Origin: Notamacropus eugenii
Lineage: Eukaryota; Chordata; Mammalia; Diprotodontia; Macropodidae
Assembly (NCBI RefSeq): GCF_028372415.1
Contig: NC_092873.1
Coordinates: 353,338,660 to 353,402,659 of the forward strand
Length of the DNA: 64,000 nt
Direction: 5' to 3'
The position numbers and the translations under genes were made by a program. Positions 33,900-45,274 of this stretch are shown here, piece after piece (positions within the stretch are counted from its first letter, which is position 1; every line of letters begins with the position of its first letter). Below the pieces are notes generated by a model. The model ran no database searches, was not told the origin of the DNA, and worked only from the letters and a program-made list of their open reading frames with translations.

Positions 33900-35230
33900 A
33901 TTTCATGAGGGAAAAAGTGATAATAACAGGAGGTATGGGTAGGTGGGTGGGTAGGAGAACAAGAAAACCCTTATGTGACACTTGATCTGTTCTTTGAAGA
34001 AATTCTACAAAACAGAGATGAGAAAGCAGTGCATTATAGATATGGGGAACTTATTGTCCAAAGACACAGAAATTAGGGATGGAAAAAGTGCTTAACAATG
34101 AAATGACAATGTTTGTTTCCCCATCTGGATTCAAGGATTTCTTGTAATAACTCTATAGCTCCCTAAGCATCTGGGGCCCAAAGGCTGGGCTACATTTGGT
34201 TGCAAGAAAGAAATTCTGGAAAAAGAAGGAAGAAGAAGGTCAGACTGGAATTGGGTAGTATCCCTCTCCCTAAGAGAAAGTCAATTCTCCATCACAAAGA
34301 ATGACCGAAAGTCCTAAGGGGAGGGAGGAGGATGTGACTAAACAGTCCAGTATATTCAATTTCAGATCCTTAAATGATTTTTTGTTTTCCTTCCCTCCAA
34401 TTCCTGATTAAAAATACCCAAAGTAGGAAAAAAATAGGATCTGGGGAACCAAGGACTTCCAGCCAACCCAAACTCTTTCTTCTAACAGGCAATTAATGCA
34501 TAGTAGCACCCTCTTTCCATCCCACTAACCCCACAAAGCCATTTATTATCCCTTTTCTCATTGCCTACCCCCCAGCCTCAGCTCCCCCCCCAATCTCCAT
34601 CTCCTTTAGAGGAAGTTCCCCCCCCCCCACCAGCTGTTTCTTCCAGCTGAAATCCTCCTTTCCTGCCAGACCTTAGAGACTCTGATCTCACCCCCACCAC
34701 TCCTCCAGAGGAGCCAGGGGGCCACTGTTTCCTGGATTATCCTAAAAGCTTCCGAGGCCGTGGGGACTTGGCAGCACACCTGCATCTCCCACCGCCCTCT
34801 TCTATCTGTCTGTCACCTCTCCATATAAAGCCAGGTTCCCCCCCTGGTGCTGTTCATCCCCCTACTGCCATTGCCACTGCCACTGCCAGCTTGGAAGTCC
34901 ATGGATGGGTAAGGAGAAGGCTATGCCCTATCCAAGATGGACAAGGGTGTAGAGGAGAAGGTGGGGGAGAGAGGAGGGGAAAAGGGAAGCTTCTCCAGCC
35001 TACACCCTGAGATTGACAGCATCTGGCTCCTTATTTTAAATATGAAGAGGGACCTGGAAGGGCTGGACTCCCTTCTAATCAGAAGGGGCTATCTCTGAAA
35101 AGGGATTTTTTGGATAAGCAGGGTATATGGGAAGATTTCCGAGTCCCTGGAGTCAGCCTAGTTAACTGAGGTGTGTGTATTTATGTGTGGGTCAGGGTGG
35201 GGGAAGGGTCCTGACCGCATGGGGACAAGA
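33900..35230. other. no gene; unique sequence
   Basis: No recognised repeat. Around 34,480-34,900 there is pyrimidine-rich unique sequence with AATTAATG and CAGCTG motifs and a run of C (34,620). An open frame at 34,768-35,010 has no homology I recognise. Confidence 0.45.
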
Positions 35231-35234
35231 AGTT

Positions 35235-36030
35235 AATTCAATTGAATAGACAACTATTAAGCTCTCCTGCAGAGAATGGTATTAGGCACTGGGGGAAATG
35301 CAGGATTTAGCTAACATAGGGGTCTCAGCACTTGGAGAATTCACAGTCTAACACTTCGATAAGGAAAAAAACACAGATAACTATACTATACAATAATACT
35401 TAATAAGTACAGTAGAGAGGTAAGAAACAAAGTGCTTTGGGAGGTCCAAGGGGGAATGATAATTTCTGACCAGAGGCATCAAGGAAAACTTTTTGGAGAG
35501 AAGAATTGGCATTTTAATGTGACTTGGGATGACTAGGCATGTTTGGCCCCAGAAAAGTTGAAAAAATATGTTTCCTTTCCCCTTTTGCAGAGACTATGGA
35601 CACGGAATGGGGCTTTTAATGTTAGACATAGTTGATTGTTTTAATGAACTGCGTTTTTTCTATTTTTCTTATTAACCTTTGTCATCAGGAATGGAGGGTT
35701 CTATGGTAGGGAGGTCTCTATTTGGACATTCAAATGATTGTAAAAACAAAAGATATCAAAATATGAGATTAAAAATAAAGTAAGGGATAATTAGGAATTT
35801 AAAAGGCAAAGAAGGCTGGGAAAGAGGACTTTCCAGAAATAGGGAACAGCCTGAGCAAAGGTTTGGGGAGAATACAAATGTAGGACTTGTTCAAACAGAG
35901 ATTTCCAGATTGGTTGTAAAATGTACACTTTCAGGAATCCATAAGGAATGTTTAAAGGGAATTGATAAAGTTGAAAAAGTAGGTTGTGGTTAAGGGTGTC
36001 CTCTGAAGAGTTTATTCCTAGGGAGCCTCC
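35235..36030 (+). repeat. ancient interspersed repeat, two blocks
   Basis: 35,235-35,560 ('actattaagctctcctgcag', 'gcatcaaggaaaactttttg') and about 35,800-35,960 ('ttccagaaatagggaacagc') follow the family at 9,870. A non-repeat segment lies between them. Confidence 0.5.
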
Positions 36031-36284
36031 AGTATGTATGATCATTTGCTGACACCAATAGATATAGATCTATCTTTAAGGCACACAGAAAAACATAGAG
36101 ATGTATGTATAACACATAGGCAAGGATTCACATACAGACACATATACAACATGAATTCAGGCAACAGCATGTTGAGTACACTCCAGTTTGGTGCAGAGCC
36201 TTGGACATGGTGTCAAAAATTGGTGGGCAGGAATGGAAGAATGGGTGAAACATGGAGATAAAAAAATGATATAGGAGTATATTT

Positions 36285-37085
36285 GAAAAGAACTTGGATT
36301 TGAAATAAAAGGAATCAGTTCAAATCCTATGTATGTCATTTTCTCCCCCATATGTAACCTTGGGTGCTGTCTGATCTCAGTTACTTCATTTCTAAAATGA
36401 ACACATTGAACACATAAAAGTAAGTGTCTTTGAGCACTTTAGGCATACAGCCTGTGGATGTATTTTCAGAATAATACTTTGTTGCCTACATTCATAATTG
36501 AAAGAAATGCTAAATTTCAGAGTTTGGTGAAAATAAAAAGGTAATTTTTCTCATCTGAAATCTCTCTGTGGACCCAGCTTGAGAAAGTTTTCACTACATG
36601 CCCTCTTTCATTTCTAAAAATATAATGCTATGATGTTAAGACAGTTCTTTGTATTTGGGGAGGTTCCAGTCTGAAAGAGGATAGAAGACTAACATATATC
36701 TCACACATACATGAAGCATTTTATATATGCACATTCTGATACTTTCACACACTCATATAGATATGTAGACCTTTTATTTACTCAGCCATGTTAGGGAGGC
36801 ACAGAATATAGTGGAAAGAGCCTGAGCTTAGATTTAGGATGGTCTTAAAAAATCAGCTGGATAGACCAACAGCCACAGGTTAAGATAGAAGGGACAGAAA
36901 GGAAGTGGACATTAGTGAGAAGTTTCCCTTATCCTTGGGGCTCTGATCATGTTTCCCCCATTAATCAGAATGTAAGTTTAAAATCGAGAGTTGAACTTGT
37001 TTCATGCTTTTTTATTTGTACCCACCCAGTGACTGATGCTAGTGCCTGGAATACAGTAGGTGCTTAATAATTGCTTTACAATTAT
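36285..37085 (+). repeat. MIR and L2 fragments with AT-rich unique DNA
   Basis: A MIR lies at 36,285-36,420 ('ggatttgaaataaaaggaat'), a MIR head at about 36,790-36,845 ('atatagtggaaagagcctga') and an L2 end at 36,960-37,085 ('agtaggtgcttaataattgc'). Confidence 0.65.
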
Positions 37086-37447
37086 TGGAGGGAACAGAGG
37101 GGAGAAAACTTCACAAAGTATTTCTGTAGTGTTGGCCAATTCGGGTTTTTTTTGGGGGTGGGGAAGGAGCTAGCATATGTGGGAGCAATGTATAGCCCAG
37201 GCTTTACCCCCAAAAGAGACCAATCCAGGGTACTGAAATCTGGAAGGAAGGTAGATGTGCTTTATGACCTCCTCTTTCCATTGCCTTTGGAGGGCGGGGA
37301 ACCATTTTTAAATTGGTCCACAGCAATGAGTGCTCCAGTTACCTGGGGAAAAAAGGAAGAGGGAACATATAGACAATTCCTTTTTACTACATTAGGGAAT
37401 TACTCTGAACAATATTGAGTCATCTTCTTGGGAGTTGTTCTTTTTTA

Positions 37448-37459
37448 GTGTGTGTGTGT

Positions 37460-37531
<72 letters not shown>

Positions 37532-37625
37532 CAGAGAGACAGAGAGACAGAGAGACAGAGTCAGAGAGAGAGACAGAGAGACAGAGAGAGGCAGATAGAC
37601 ACAGAGAGGCAGAGACAGAGTCAAG
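37448..37625. repeat. compound (GT)n(GA)n(GACA)n microsatellite
   Basis: About 24 GT units (one interrupted) flow directly into about 125 bases of GA/GACA repeat. Confidence 0.95.
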
Positions 37626-38094
37626 CTCCTGGACACTTTTGCCCAATATCCTGGAATGAGGACATGAGAACAGGTGACATGAGCCACTGTTGTGATAGGT
37701 AGAGAGAAATGTTATTTTACCAAAACCAAAATCCTTCAGCTTTGCCTTAAAAGAGACTACACAAAGGGGTTGTCTAGAGACCAGCTCTAGTCAACAGTTT
37801 AGAAAGTGACAGAGACCCAGAAACATTTCCCATAGCATTGTGTCCTCCTCACTGTTTCCTCCTCGCATTTCAATCAGCATGTAGCTTTATGTGTCAACCT
37901 CTCATCTCTCCTGCATACATTAGAAGCTCCTGGAGGGAGAACTGTTTCCTCTTGATATCTGCATGTTCCTCAGATGGGCCTCTTCCTCCAGTACAACTCC
38001 TAGAAGTTCGATCTATGAGTGTTGAACGAAATTTCTGGGCATAAATCCCTGTGATAACATCCCAGGAAGAATCGAGACTCGGATTAACGCACCG

Positions 38095-38290
38095 ATGGCT
38101 CTGTAGATGGGTAGCATAGCCGCAAGAGTGCCGGCCTCTGAGTCAGAAAGACCCTAGTGTCACCTTTGTTGTCATTCTGCCTGTATTACCCTGGGGAAGT
38201 AGTTTAACCTGGCCATACCTTTTCACTCCCATCACAAATCACTAAGACAATAAATTACCGGACTGCTCCAGATCCACATTAATGGAAGGA
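38095..38290 (+). repeat. tRNA/MIR-type SINE with retained CpGs
   Basis: 'gatgggtagcatagccgcaa', 'gagtgccggcctctgagtca' and 'accctggggaagtagtttaa' are in order. An antisense MIR fragment lies at 38,605-38,665 and another composite at 39,480-39,800 ('gtgacttgctcaaagttaca'). Confidence 0.6.
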
Positions 38291-40689
38291 GTTTTTGTTC
38301 TTTTGTTTTTCACAGGAAGTTACCGGCCATTTATAAAATAGTGAATAACCAAAACTTTAGGGCTCCTTACAGTATCTAGCGATAAAAACCGTCACCAAGT
38401 TGGAAGATATTTATGGTGTTGGGACCTGAGGAGAATATGGGGAGCCACAGGCTCCCTAGGGTGAGGGTTCTTCCTAAGATCGTAGTGACAAGGGCTTAAT
38501 GGTAGGGACTGGATCTCTGATTTCACTGGTGTAGGGAGCTGCCTTTGAGAAACTTTCTCTCCCAACGCTCCTTCTCTCCACCACCGAGTCGTTTAGAGCA
38601 CTGAAAAGTTAAGTGACTTGTCCACGGTCACACAGCCGGCATATTTCAGAGACTTGAACTTAATCACGAAAGTATTAAAACGGGGCTAGGGGAATGAGAA
38701 GGGCAAGGAGAATCTGCTCCAGGAGGAGGCAGTGTCAGCGGACACTAAGGGACTCGGGATCGGGGAGAATGGGTCCCACAGTGGGGGAACCAGGCGCAGA
38801 ATAGCTGCATCCAGGCCTCGGGCTTCCGCGCCACCTTCCCCAAGACATCCACTCTTGCGGGGTCCCACTAGACTTTTTGGAGTTCGGAGCAGGGAGGGTT
38901 GAGATGGTGGCTGTGGGAGAACACAGAGAGGACCCTGACCGTGTGCGTGATAGCAAGGACATCTCAGTCTCTTCTGGAGTTTGCCGTGGCCGCGAGCTTC
39001 GAGCTGCGAGCGCGTGCCTGAAGCTCTCAATGAGCAGCTGCCTCCTCGGCTCCGGGTCTCTGGAAGAGAATTCCGGAGCGGAGTACTGGGGACCAGGGAC
39101 CGAGCGGAGAGCTCGAATACTCCACTTCTCCCGCTCATAAGTGCGGTCTACCGGCAGGACAAAAAACTGGAATCCAAGGGACGTGCATCAAACGCACCTG
39201 CCACTGCAGGGACGTTTTGTGGCTTTGAAGTGAGGTGTACATAGAAATACGCAGGAGATGAGCGCAGGTGTAGACAGCGAAGAACAGATGTACCTCTTGA
39301 AATGGGTGTAGATAAAATAACCTTAACTTCGAAAAGCCTCACAAGGGCAGGGATCCGAAAGAACGTGGATCTAAAATTGATGGATAGAGGCAGGATGGAT
39401 GGACACTACGAATGTGACAATAATAATACCTACTATATGAAAGTGCTTTGAAATCCACAATATCCTATACAGCTGTAGCAATTAATATCTCAACGAGCAT
39501 TTATCTTCCAGGATCCAGGCACTGTTGTAGACACTGGGAATACAAAGACAAAAGCGAGATAGCCTTTGCTATCAGAACCATTTCATCGGGTAAAATAACC
39601 CAACTTAATAACCAAAGCTTTTCGAGGTGCTTTCACATGCGTGGCAGGACAGGGGTTACTACTGCTTTTTCAGGGATGAAGAAACTGAAATTCAGAAAGT
39701 TTCAGTGACTTGCTCAAAGTTACACAGTTAAAAGGGTCAAAGTCCAGAACTCGAACCCAGATCTCTCGATTGTCTAGCCAGTGCTCGGTCTTGAATATGA
39801 ACATAACCTCTAGTAAGACTAAACATAACCGGAATGATTTTCATGTGGGGCTTGTGAAGGTCAAACTCAGTGTTTGGGGCAGCACTCGATACTCGTTTGA
39901 ACACAGGTACCTATCCCAAATTCCGCCTCTGAACTTCACCCTCAGTGAAAGTTTCTTGAATTCTAATACAAAATAAGTAACTCTCGACTCGGTCATCCAC
40001 AAACTAGTTATCATAGGATTTCAAATATCACAGAAATTCTACGTAAAGGTCAATATCTGCTAGCAGCCAGCGTAAACAAACAGCGACTGGAAATACAGGA
40101 ATCTAGAGAGCGTTTGTAGCAGGATCCGGCTCTTGGTCAGTTGCTTCGGTAAATCTGTTACAATTTCAGCCTGGGCATAGCTGTAGATTGTAAGAAATAT
40201 AACACTCGTATCCAGTCGGAGCGTGTAGCGTACAGCACTCGTGTGGCTGGCAACATGCCCTTGGCACTCGCTTGGGTCTGGCCCCCAAGAGTTAAGTTTA
40301 GCGGATCCTGGGAGTGGATCCCACAGCGGGAGTTGCTGAATTGTTAGGAGCAATATTCAATACTTGAATATTGAAGTAAAGAATCAGGTTTATAACGGCA
40401 GGTTAGGGCTGGCTGCCATGGGATGACTTTATAAATATGTATTATTCTGCATTCGGGTTCAACCTTTATTGAATGGACCGGGAGGAAAATCGATAACCAT
40501 AAAAAGCACACCACCTCCCGGCCCCGGATTATATTGCCACTTCAAACTCCAGCCAGCCCAGAGAGGGTCATTGCTTAATCGATCAGACTGGATATACTGG
40601 GGAGGGGAAAACATCATTAATGGGTCCACGTATACAACTGCTTCAAGGCACTGGAAGCCTGTGACTGACTTCTAGCTGGAGACGTGACC

Positions 40690-41150
40690 AAGAAATAGAA
40701 AGAAAGGAAGGGTTGGGGGATGGTGGAAGGACCAGGATAGTAGAGACAGTCAAGCACCGAGAGATGGGAGGAAAGGGTGGCTAATCACAATTAGGGAGGA
40801 GTGAACAGTTGGGAGAGGAAAGGGAAAGTAGAAAAGGTGTAATGAAAAATAAAGGAAAGAAAAGAAATGCAGAAAGAACGATGCGAAGTAAACAAAAAGA
40901 TTAAAAAGCGAGGAAAAGATAGACAGGGGAGAAAGAAAAAGTGAAAGAAAATGAGAAAGAAAAAGTGAGGTGTAAAAAATGAAGAATAGAGGGAGAAAAA
41001 ACAGAGAAAAAAGAGGACTAGAAAAAGAGAAAAATGAGAAAGAAATCAGACAGAAGAAAGGACAAACGTGGGAGGAAAAGGAAAGGAAGAAAAAAATAGA
41101 CGAGACAAAACCAGGGAGGATAAAGGAGAAAAAAAGTCCGGAAACTTCCA
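40690..41150. repeat. long purine-rich tract
   Basis: About 460 bases of A/G-rich sequence (GAAA, GGAAA and similar) directly upstream of the GC-rich SP6 promoter island. Confidence 0.8.
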
Positions 41151-41559
41151 GCGGACTAGGCCTCCCGGCCCAGGACCTAAGACATACTTAACACTCAACC
41201 GTTTCCTTCTCTCCTCTAAGTCCTCACCCCTATCCCACCCCTAGTCCCACGTACACTACGGGGCTGAGCGTTTAGGAATCCTGACGCCTTGGGGGCTCTG
41301 GAGATGTGACCCCTTCGGGGGTCGGGTTCGAGCCCGGCCTCTACCCTTCTCCCCTCGGGGACCACAGCTTGGCGATCTCCGGCGAATTCTCTTCAGTTCA
41401 GGGAAAGTTTCCACCAACTCAGCCCGGAGGGGGCGTGACGCAGAAACCTGACAAACCCACTGCCTAGTCCAAAAAACTGGGGCGGGGGGGAGGGGATTTG
41501 GGTAGGAGAGAGGAAGAAGGGAGGAGAGAGAGAGGGAGGAAAGAGAGGAGGTGGGGCAC

Positions 41560-41941
41560 TGCCTTGTTAGCCCTTCCCATCTCCGCCCCCTCCTCAGAGG
41601 CTGTGGCTTCCTTGAGGCCGAACCTGGAAGGGTTAAAGGCGGCCGCAGGTAAAGCTGGGCGTGGCCCGAAGCCGGGGGAAAAAGGAGTGAAGGGGAAGAG
41701 GATGAAGGCAGAGAGCGTGAGTCACTGGCGAAGCTGGCCCCGCTCGTTTCCCCTCGCCTTCTTCCCTCGTTTCATCTGCCTCCTTCACCTCCTCCTTCGC
41801 CTGAGCCCGGTCCCGTCGGGTCTCCAGTTCTACCCTCTGGATTTATCTCCTCGCTGTTTGAGACATCACTGACCCTGGAAGTTACTGAGCACCCATCTAT
41901 TGGGTGTATGCCTGCCGCTGATCGCCGAGCCCCGTCCCGAG
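41560..41941 (+). other. probable noncoding first exon of SP6
   Basis: A splice donor CCGAG then GTAGGG falls at 41,942, in the middle of the CpG island and 2.1 kb before the coding exon's acceptor. A GC box (41,479-41,487) lies upstream, with no TATA box. Human and mouse SP6 have noncoding first exons with alternative starts. The transcription start is not readable; only the donor boundary is supported. A further alternative first exon near 38.7-39.2 kb is possible. Confidence 0.4.
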
Positions 41942-44131
41942 GTAGGGGGTGGAGGGGAGGGAGGAGATAGACGGTGGGAAGGCAAAGGGGAGAGTTCCCT
42001 CGGAGGGAAAGGAGTGCAGGAATCCCAGCGCTGGGGAGCTACGGAGATGAGGACAGGATGGGCAGGGTCAGGCACTGTAGAGAATGGGGTGGGAGTGGAC
42101 TGGAGAAACTGGGGGAACTGGCGAGACTGGAGAAACTGAGAAGATTGAGAAGTCGGGAAACTGGAGGGACTGGGGCTACTGGAGGACGGGGAACCTAGGA
42201 AATGAGGAGCTAGCTACACAAGCCTAGGGGCTGAGAGTCAAACGTTTTAAAATGAGTAACTCCTGGATTGCAGACTCGGGATCCCCTGTGGGCCCCAGGG
42301 GAAAAGCACCTGGGGATGTCTTAGGAAATAAGTGGGCTCTCTCCGAAGCAAAGACCCTGGGCCACTCGGGAGAGAACGAGCCTCTCTCCCCAGATTCACA
42401 GGCGCAGGTTTGAAGGCATAGGTCCGGGAAGCTCAGGGTGTTCTCCTTCTGGGACGACACGAGTGAGCAAGCAGGCTATTGCGTACCAGGACTGAGCGGT
42501 GGCGCCCTTCTGTTCCTGAATGGGGAGGCTGGGGACATGGTCCGAAGGATGTCTTTTTCCACCTCTTAGTGGAAATCCCGGGCCGAAACTACGCTTCTGT
42601 TCCCCTTGGTTTCCCGGGGCGTTCCCAGGTTCCTGGATGTGGCTGGGGTCTTTGACCTGTCCCACCCCCTAAGCTTTCCCTGCCCACCACCCGCTCCAGA
42701 GTGCCCCGCCCTGGTCCCAGCTCGGTTCTTGCTTCTTCGCCTTTCTCCTTTCTTGTGGTGAAGGCGTAAGAGACAGCGGACGGACCCACCCCAACCCCCA
42801 CCCTCCCCAGTCGCCTCCGCTGCCGCCTCCACTTCCCTCGATCTTTCTCTTTCCAAAGTCTGCAGAAACGGATTAGAAGGCAACAAGACCATACTTACGG
42901 AAGGAAGATTCCCTTCCCCGCTCCCAGACTCCCCTTCCAAGTCACATACGAGCTACCCTGCGCAGGGGGCGGTGGGGCGGACGAGGAAACAGGTACCCTA
43001 GGTCATATAGGTCTGGCAACTGAACGCTGACTCTAAGCTGCCTGCTCTGACTTAGGGTCTCGAGCTTTTCTTTACAACAGCCTCACCTCAATTGCATTTT
43101 CCAGGTGTATACAAGCTTTTCTCTTCCGATTGCTTTTCCTGGGGGGAGTAGAGGGTCTGATTTATCCCTTCCTCCCACCTGGGTTTTCATCACCTTGGAG
43201 GAGGGGGCCAGTCCGGTTGAAACTCTAGGTGCCAGAGTAAGAAATGTGCCTGACAGTCCAAAGTTAGGGGACTCTCCTGGTGTTTGTGTGTGGGGTGAGG
43301 GGAAAGAGAAACTCTGCCCCTCCCAATTCTACACTGCATCTGTACCCCAGGAAGGGTGAAGTCCCTGCCCCAGGGAAAAAGGTGGGGGCCAGGGTGTGGG
43401 AAGGGAGTGTGGTGGGGCAGGGTAGGAGATGGAAAGCGGGATGATTAAGCAGACGGAATGCCCTCTACTCACTGAAGGGAGACTGTTTACTCTGCCTCCT
43501 TAAATCTCAGAACCTGCTCTGCTTTGACAAGAGAGTGGATTACTCTGAGTTCTGGGGTGCTCTTTATAGGTTCCCCGGTTAAGTTGGTGAGGCAGAGCAA
43601 TCGAGAGATGGCGTCAGGCCCCCCAATTTGGAAGGGAAGCAAGTGACGTGGAGCAGCACTCTGGCTGGTCGAGGGAGGTGGTTGGGGGAGCCCCGGGCTG
43701 TGAGTTTTGCCACCGGACTTCTCTCCCGCCTTGGGGCTGTGCAGCCTGGTCTCCGAGCCCGTAATTACCTAACTCCTAGGATGTGCTGGGTCCTGTGGGA
43801 GGAATTTTTTTGAAGAGGGAAGTACTGTGGGCTTGGACTCCTTGGTACCATTGCTCTCTACGTCTCCTGGTACCCCCAACCTATTTAGCTCCCTGTTATT
43901 GTCTTTGCCTGGAGTAAGGAATGACTGCCAAAGGGAAACCCTGAATCTTCTTAACCCGTCCTCAGTTTTTCTCAATGGGGCCATTTGCCCCAGCAGAGTA
44001 AAATAGGCAGAGGATTATAGAGCAAGGGCAATGCGATTTTAGGCCGTGTTCTAACTCCCCATCTCCTTCCTCCTCCAGGTCCTACCTGAGCCGACCCTGA
44101 CAGGCCTTGTCCCTCACCCCGGAACCCGGCA

Positions 44132-45274
44132 ATGCTAACCGCTGTGTGCGGCTCTCTGGGCAGCCAGCACACGGAAGCACCCCGTGCCTCCCCGCCGCGC
44201 CTCGATCTGCAGCCACTCCAGACATACCAGGGCCATACAAGCCCGGAGGCGGGGGACTACCCCTCTCCACTCCAGGCCGGAGAGCTGCAGAACCTCCCGC
44301 TGGGGCCTGAGGTGGACTTCTCACAAGGCTATGAGCTGCCGGGGGGCTCCTCACGGGTGACCTGTGAGGACCTGGAAAGCGACAGTCCATTGGCCCCGGG
44401 CCCTTTCTCCAAGCTCCTGCAGCCAGACATGTCTCACCACTATGAGTCGTGGTTCCGGCCATCCCACCCAGGCACGGAGGACGGTTCGTGGTGGGACATC
44501 CACCCGGGTACCAGCTGGATGGACCTCCCTCATGCCCAGGGCACTTTGGCCTCTTCAGGTCACCCGGGAGCGCTGCAAGCCGGCCTGGGGGGTTATGTCG
44601 GGGATCATCAGCTTTGCGCGCCACAGCCCCACACTCATCCACACCATCTCCTCCCCGCCGCCGGCGGACAGCACCTGCTGGGGCCGCCAGACGGCGCTAA
44701 GTCCCTGGAAGCTGCCGCTCCCGAGACCCACGGGCTGGATGCCAGTCTGGACGGGGCGGCACGACCCAAGGGTTCCCGGCGTTCGGTGCCCCGCAGTTCA
44801 GGTCAGGCTGTGTGCCGCTGCCCCAACTGCCTGGAGGCAGAGCGGCTGGGGGCTCCCTGTGGGCCGGACGGGGCCAAGAAGAAGCATCTCCACAACTGCC
44901 ACATCCCGGGCTGCGGGAAGGCGTATGCCAAGACATCGCATCTCAAAGCGCACCTGCGCTGGCACAGCGGAGACCGTCCTTTCGTGTGCAACTGGCTCTT
45001 TTGCGGGAAACGCTTCACCCGCTCCGACGAGCTCCAGCGCCACCTCCAGACCCACACGGGCACCAAGAAATTCCCTTGTGCGGTCTGCAGCCGCGTTTTC
45101 ATGCGCAGCGACCACCTGGCCAAGCACATGAAAACCCACGAGGGCTCCAAAGAGGAGGCTGCCGGGACCGGAGCACCGTGCGAAGGGAAATCGGGAGCAG
45201 CTGCCGAACCCCCGGGGGGGAAAGGCAAGCGGGAAGCGGAGGGCGGCGGGGGCGGCGCCGCCCAGTCCAACTGA
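44132..45274 (+). CDS. SP6: Sp6 transcription factor (epiprofin)
   Basis: The whole 380-residue protein sits in one exon; human SP6 is 376 aa. The exon begins at an acceptor (CCTCCAG, exon from 44,079), leaving 53 bases of 5' UTR before the ATG. The product is a nuclear SP/KLF factor binding GC and CACCC boxes, needed for tooth enamel, hair and limb ectoderm. Visible parts are a conserved N-terminus starting [10 protein letters not shown], an Sp-box-like [12 protein letters not shown] (85-96), a buttonhead box CRCPNC (228-233), and three C2H2 fingers (C256-H278, C286-H308, C316-H336). Their helices are KTSHLKA, RSDELQR and RSDHLAK, the standard SP/KLF DNA-reading residues. The C-terminus is Gly/Lys-rich and slightly longer than in human. 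Minus-strand frames over this GC-rich exon are shadows. Identity is very secure. Confidence 0.98.
   Translation: MLTAVCGSLGSQHTEAPRASPPRLDLQPLQTYQGHTSPEAGDYPSPLQAGELQNLPLGPEVDFSQGYELPGGSSRVTCEDLESDSPLAPGPFSKLLQPDMSHHYESWFRPSHPGTEDGSWWDIHPGTSWMDLPHAQGTLASSGHPGALQAGLGGYVGDHQLCAPQPHTHPHHLLPAAGGQHLLGPPDGAKSLEAAAPETHGLDASLDGAARPKGSRRSVPRSSGQAVCRCPNCLEAERLGAPCGPDGAKKKHLHNCHIPGCGKAYAKTSHLKAHLRWHSGDRPFVCNWLFCGKRFTRSDELQRHLQTHTGTKKFPCAVCSRVFMRSDHLAKHMKTHEGSKEEAAGTGAPCEGKSGAAAEPPGGKGKREAEGGGGGAAQSN

Larger units (their letters stand above)
38000..43000. promoter_or_regulatory. CpG-retaining domain upstream of SP6
   Basis: My hand count gives about 88 CpG in 38,041-40,500, against about 8 in the equal-sized stretch 35,041-37,500. 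GC content is only moderate at first, then rises to island-like levels at 38,750-39,150 and 41,200-42,950. SINE remnants inside it keep CpGs that are lost elsewhere. This is the expected signature of a domain unmethylated in the germ line around a developmental transcription-factor promoter. Confidence 0.7.

Noticed and set aside
1-38000. SP2 coding exons expected by synteny
   Set aside because: No SP2 zinc-finger or glutamine-rich coding sequence was seen on either strand; the gene body must lie beyond the left edge.
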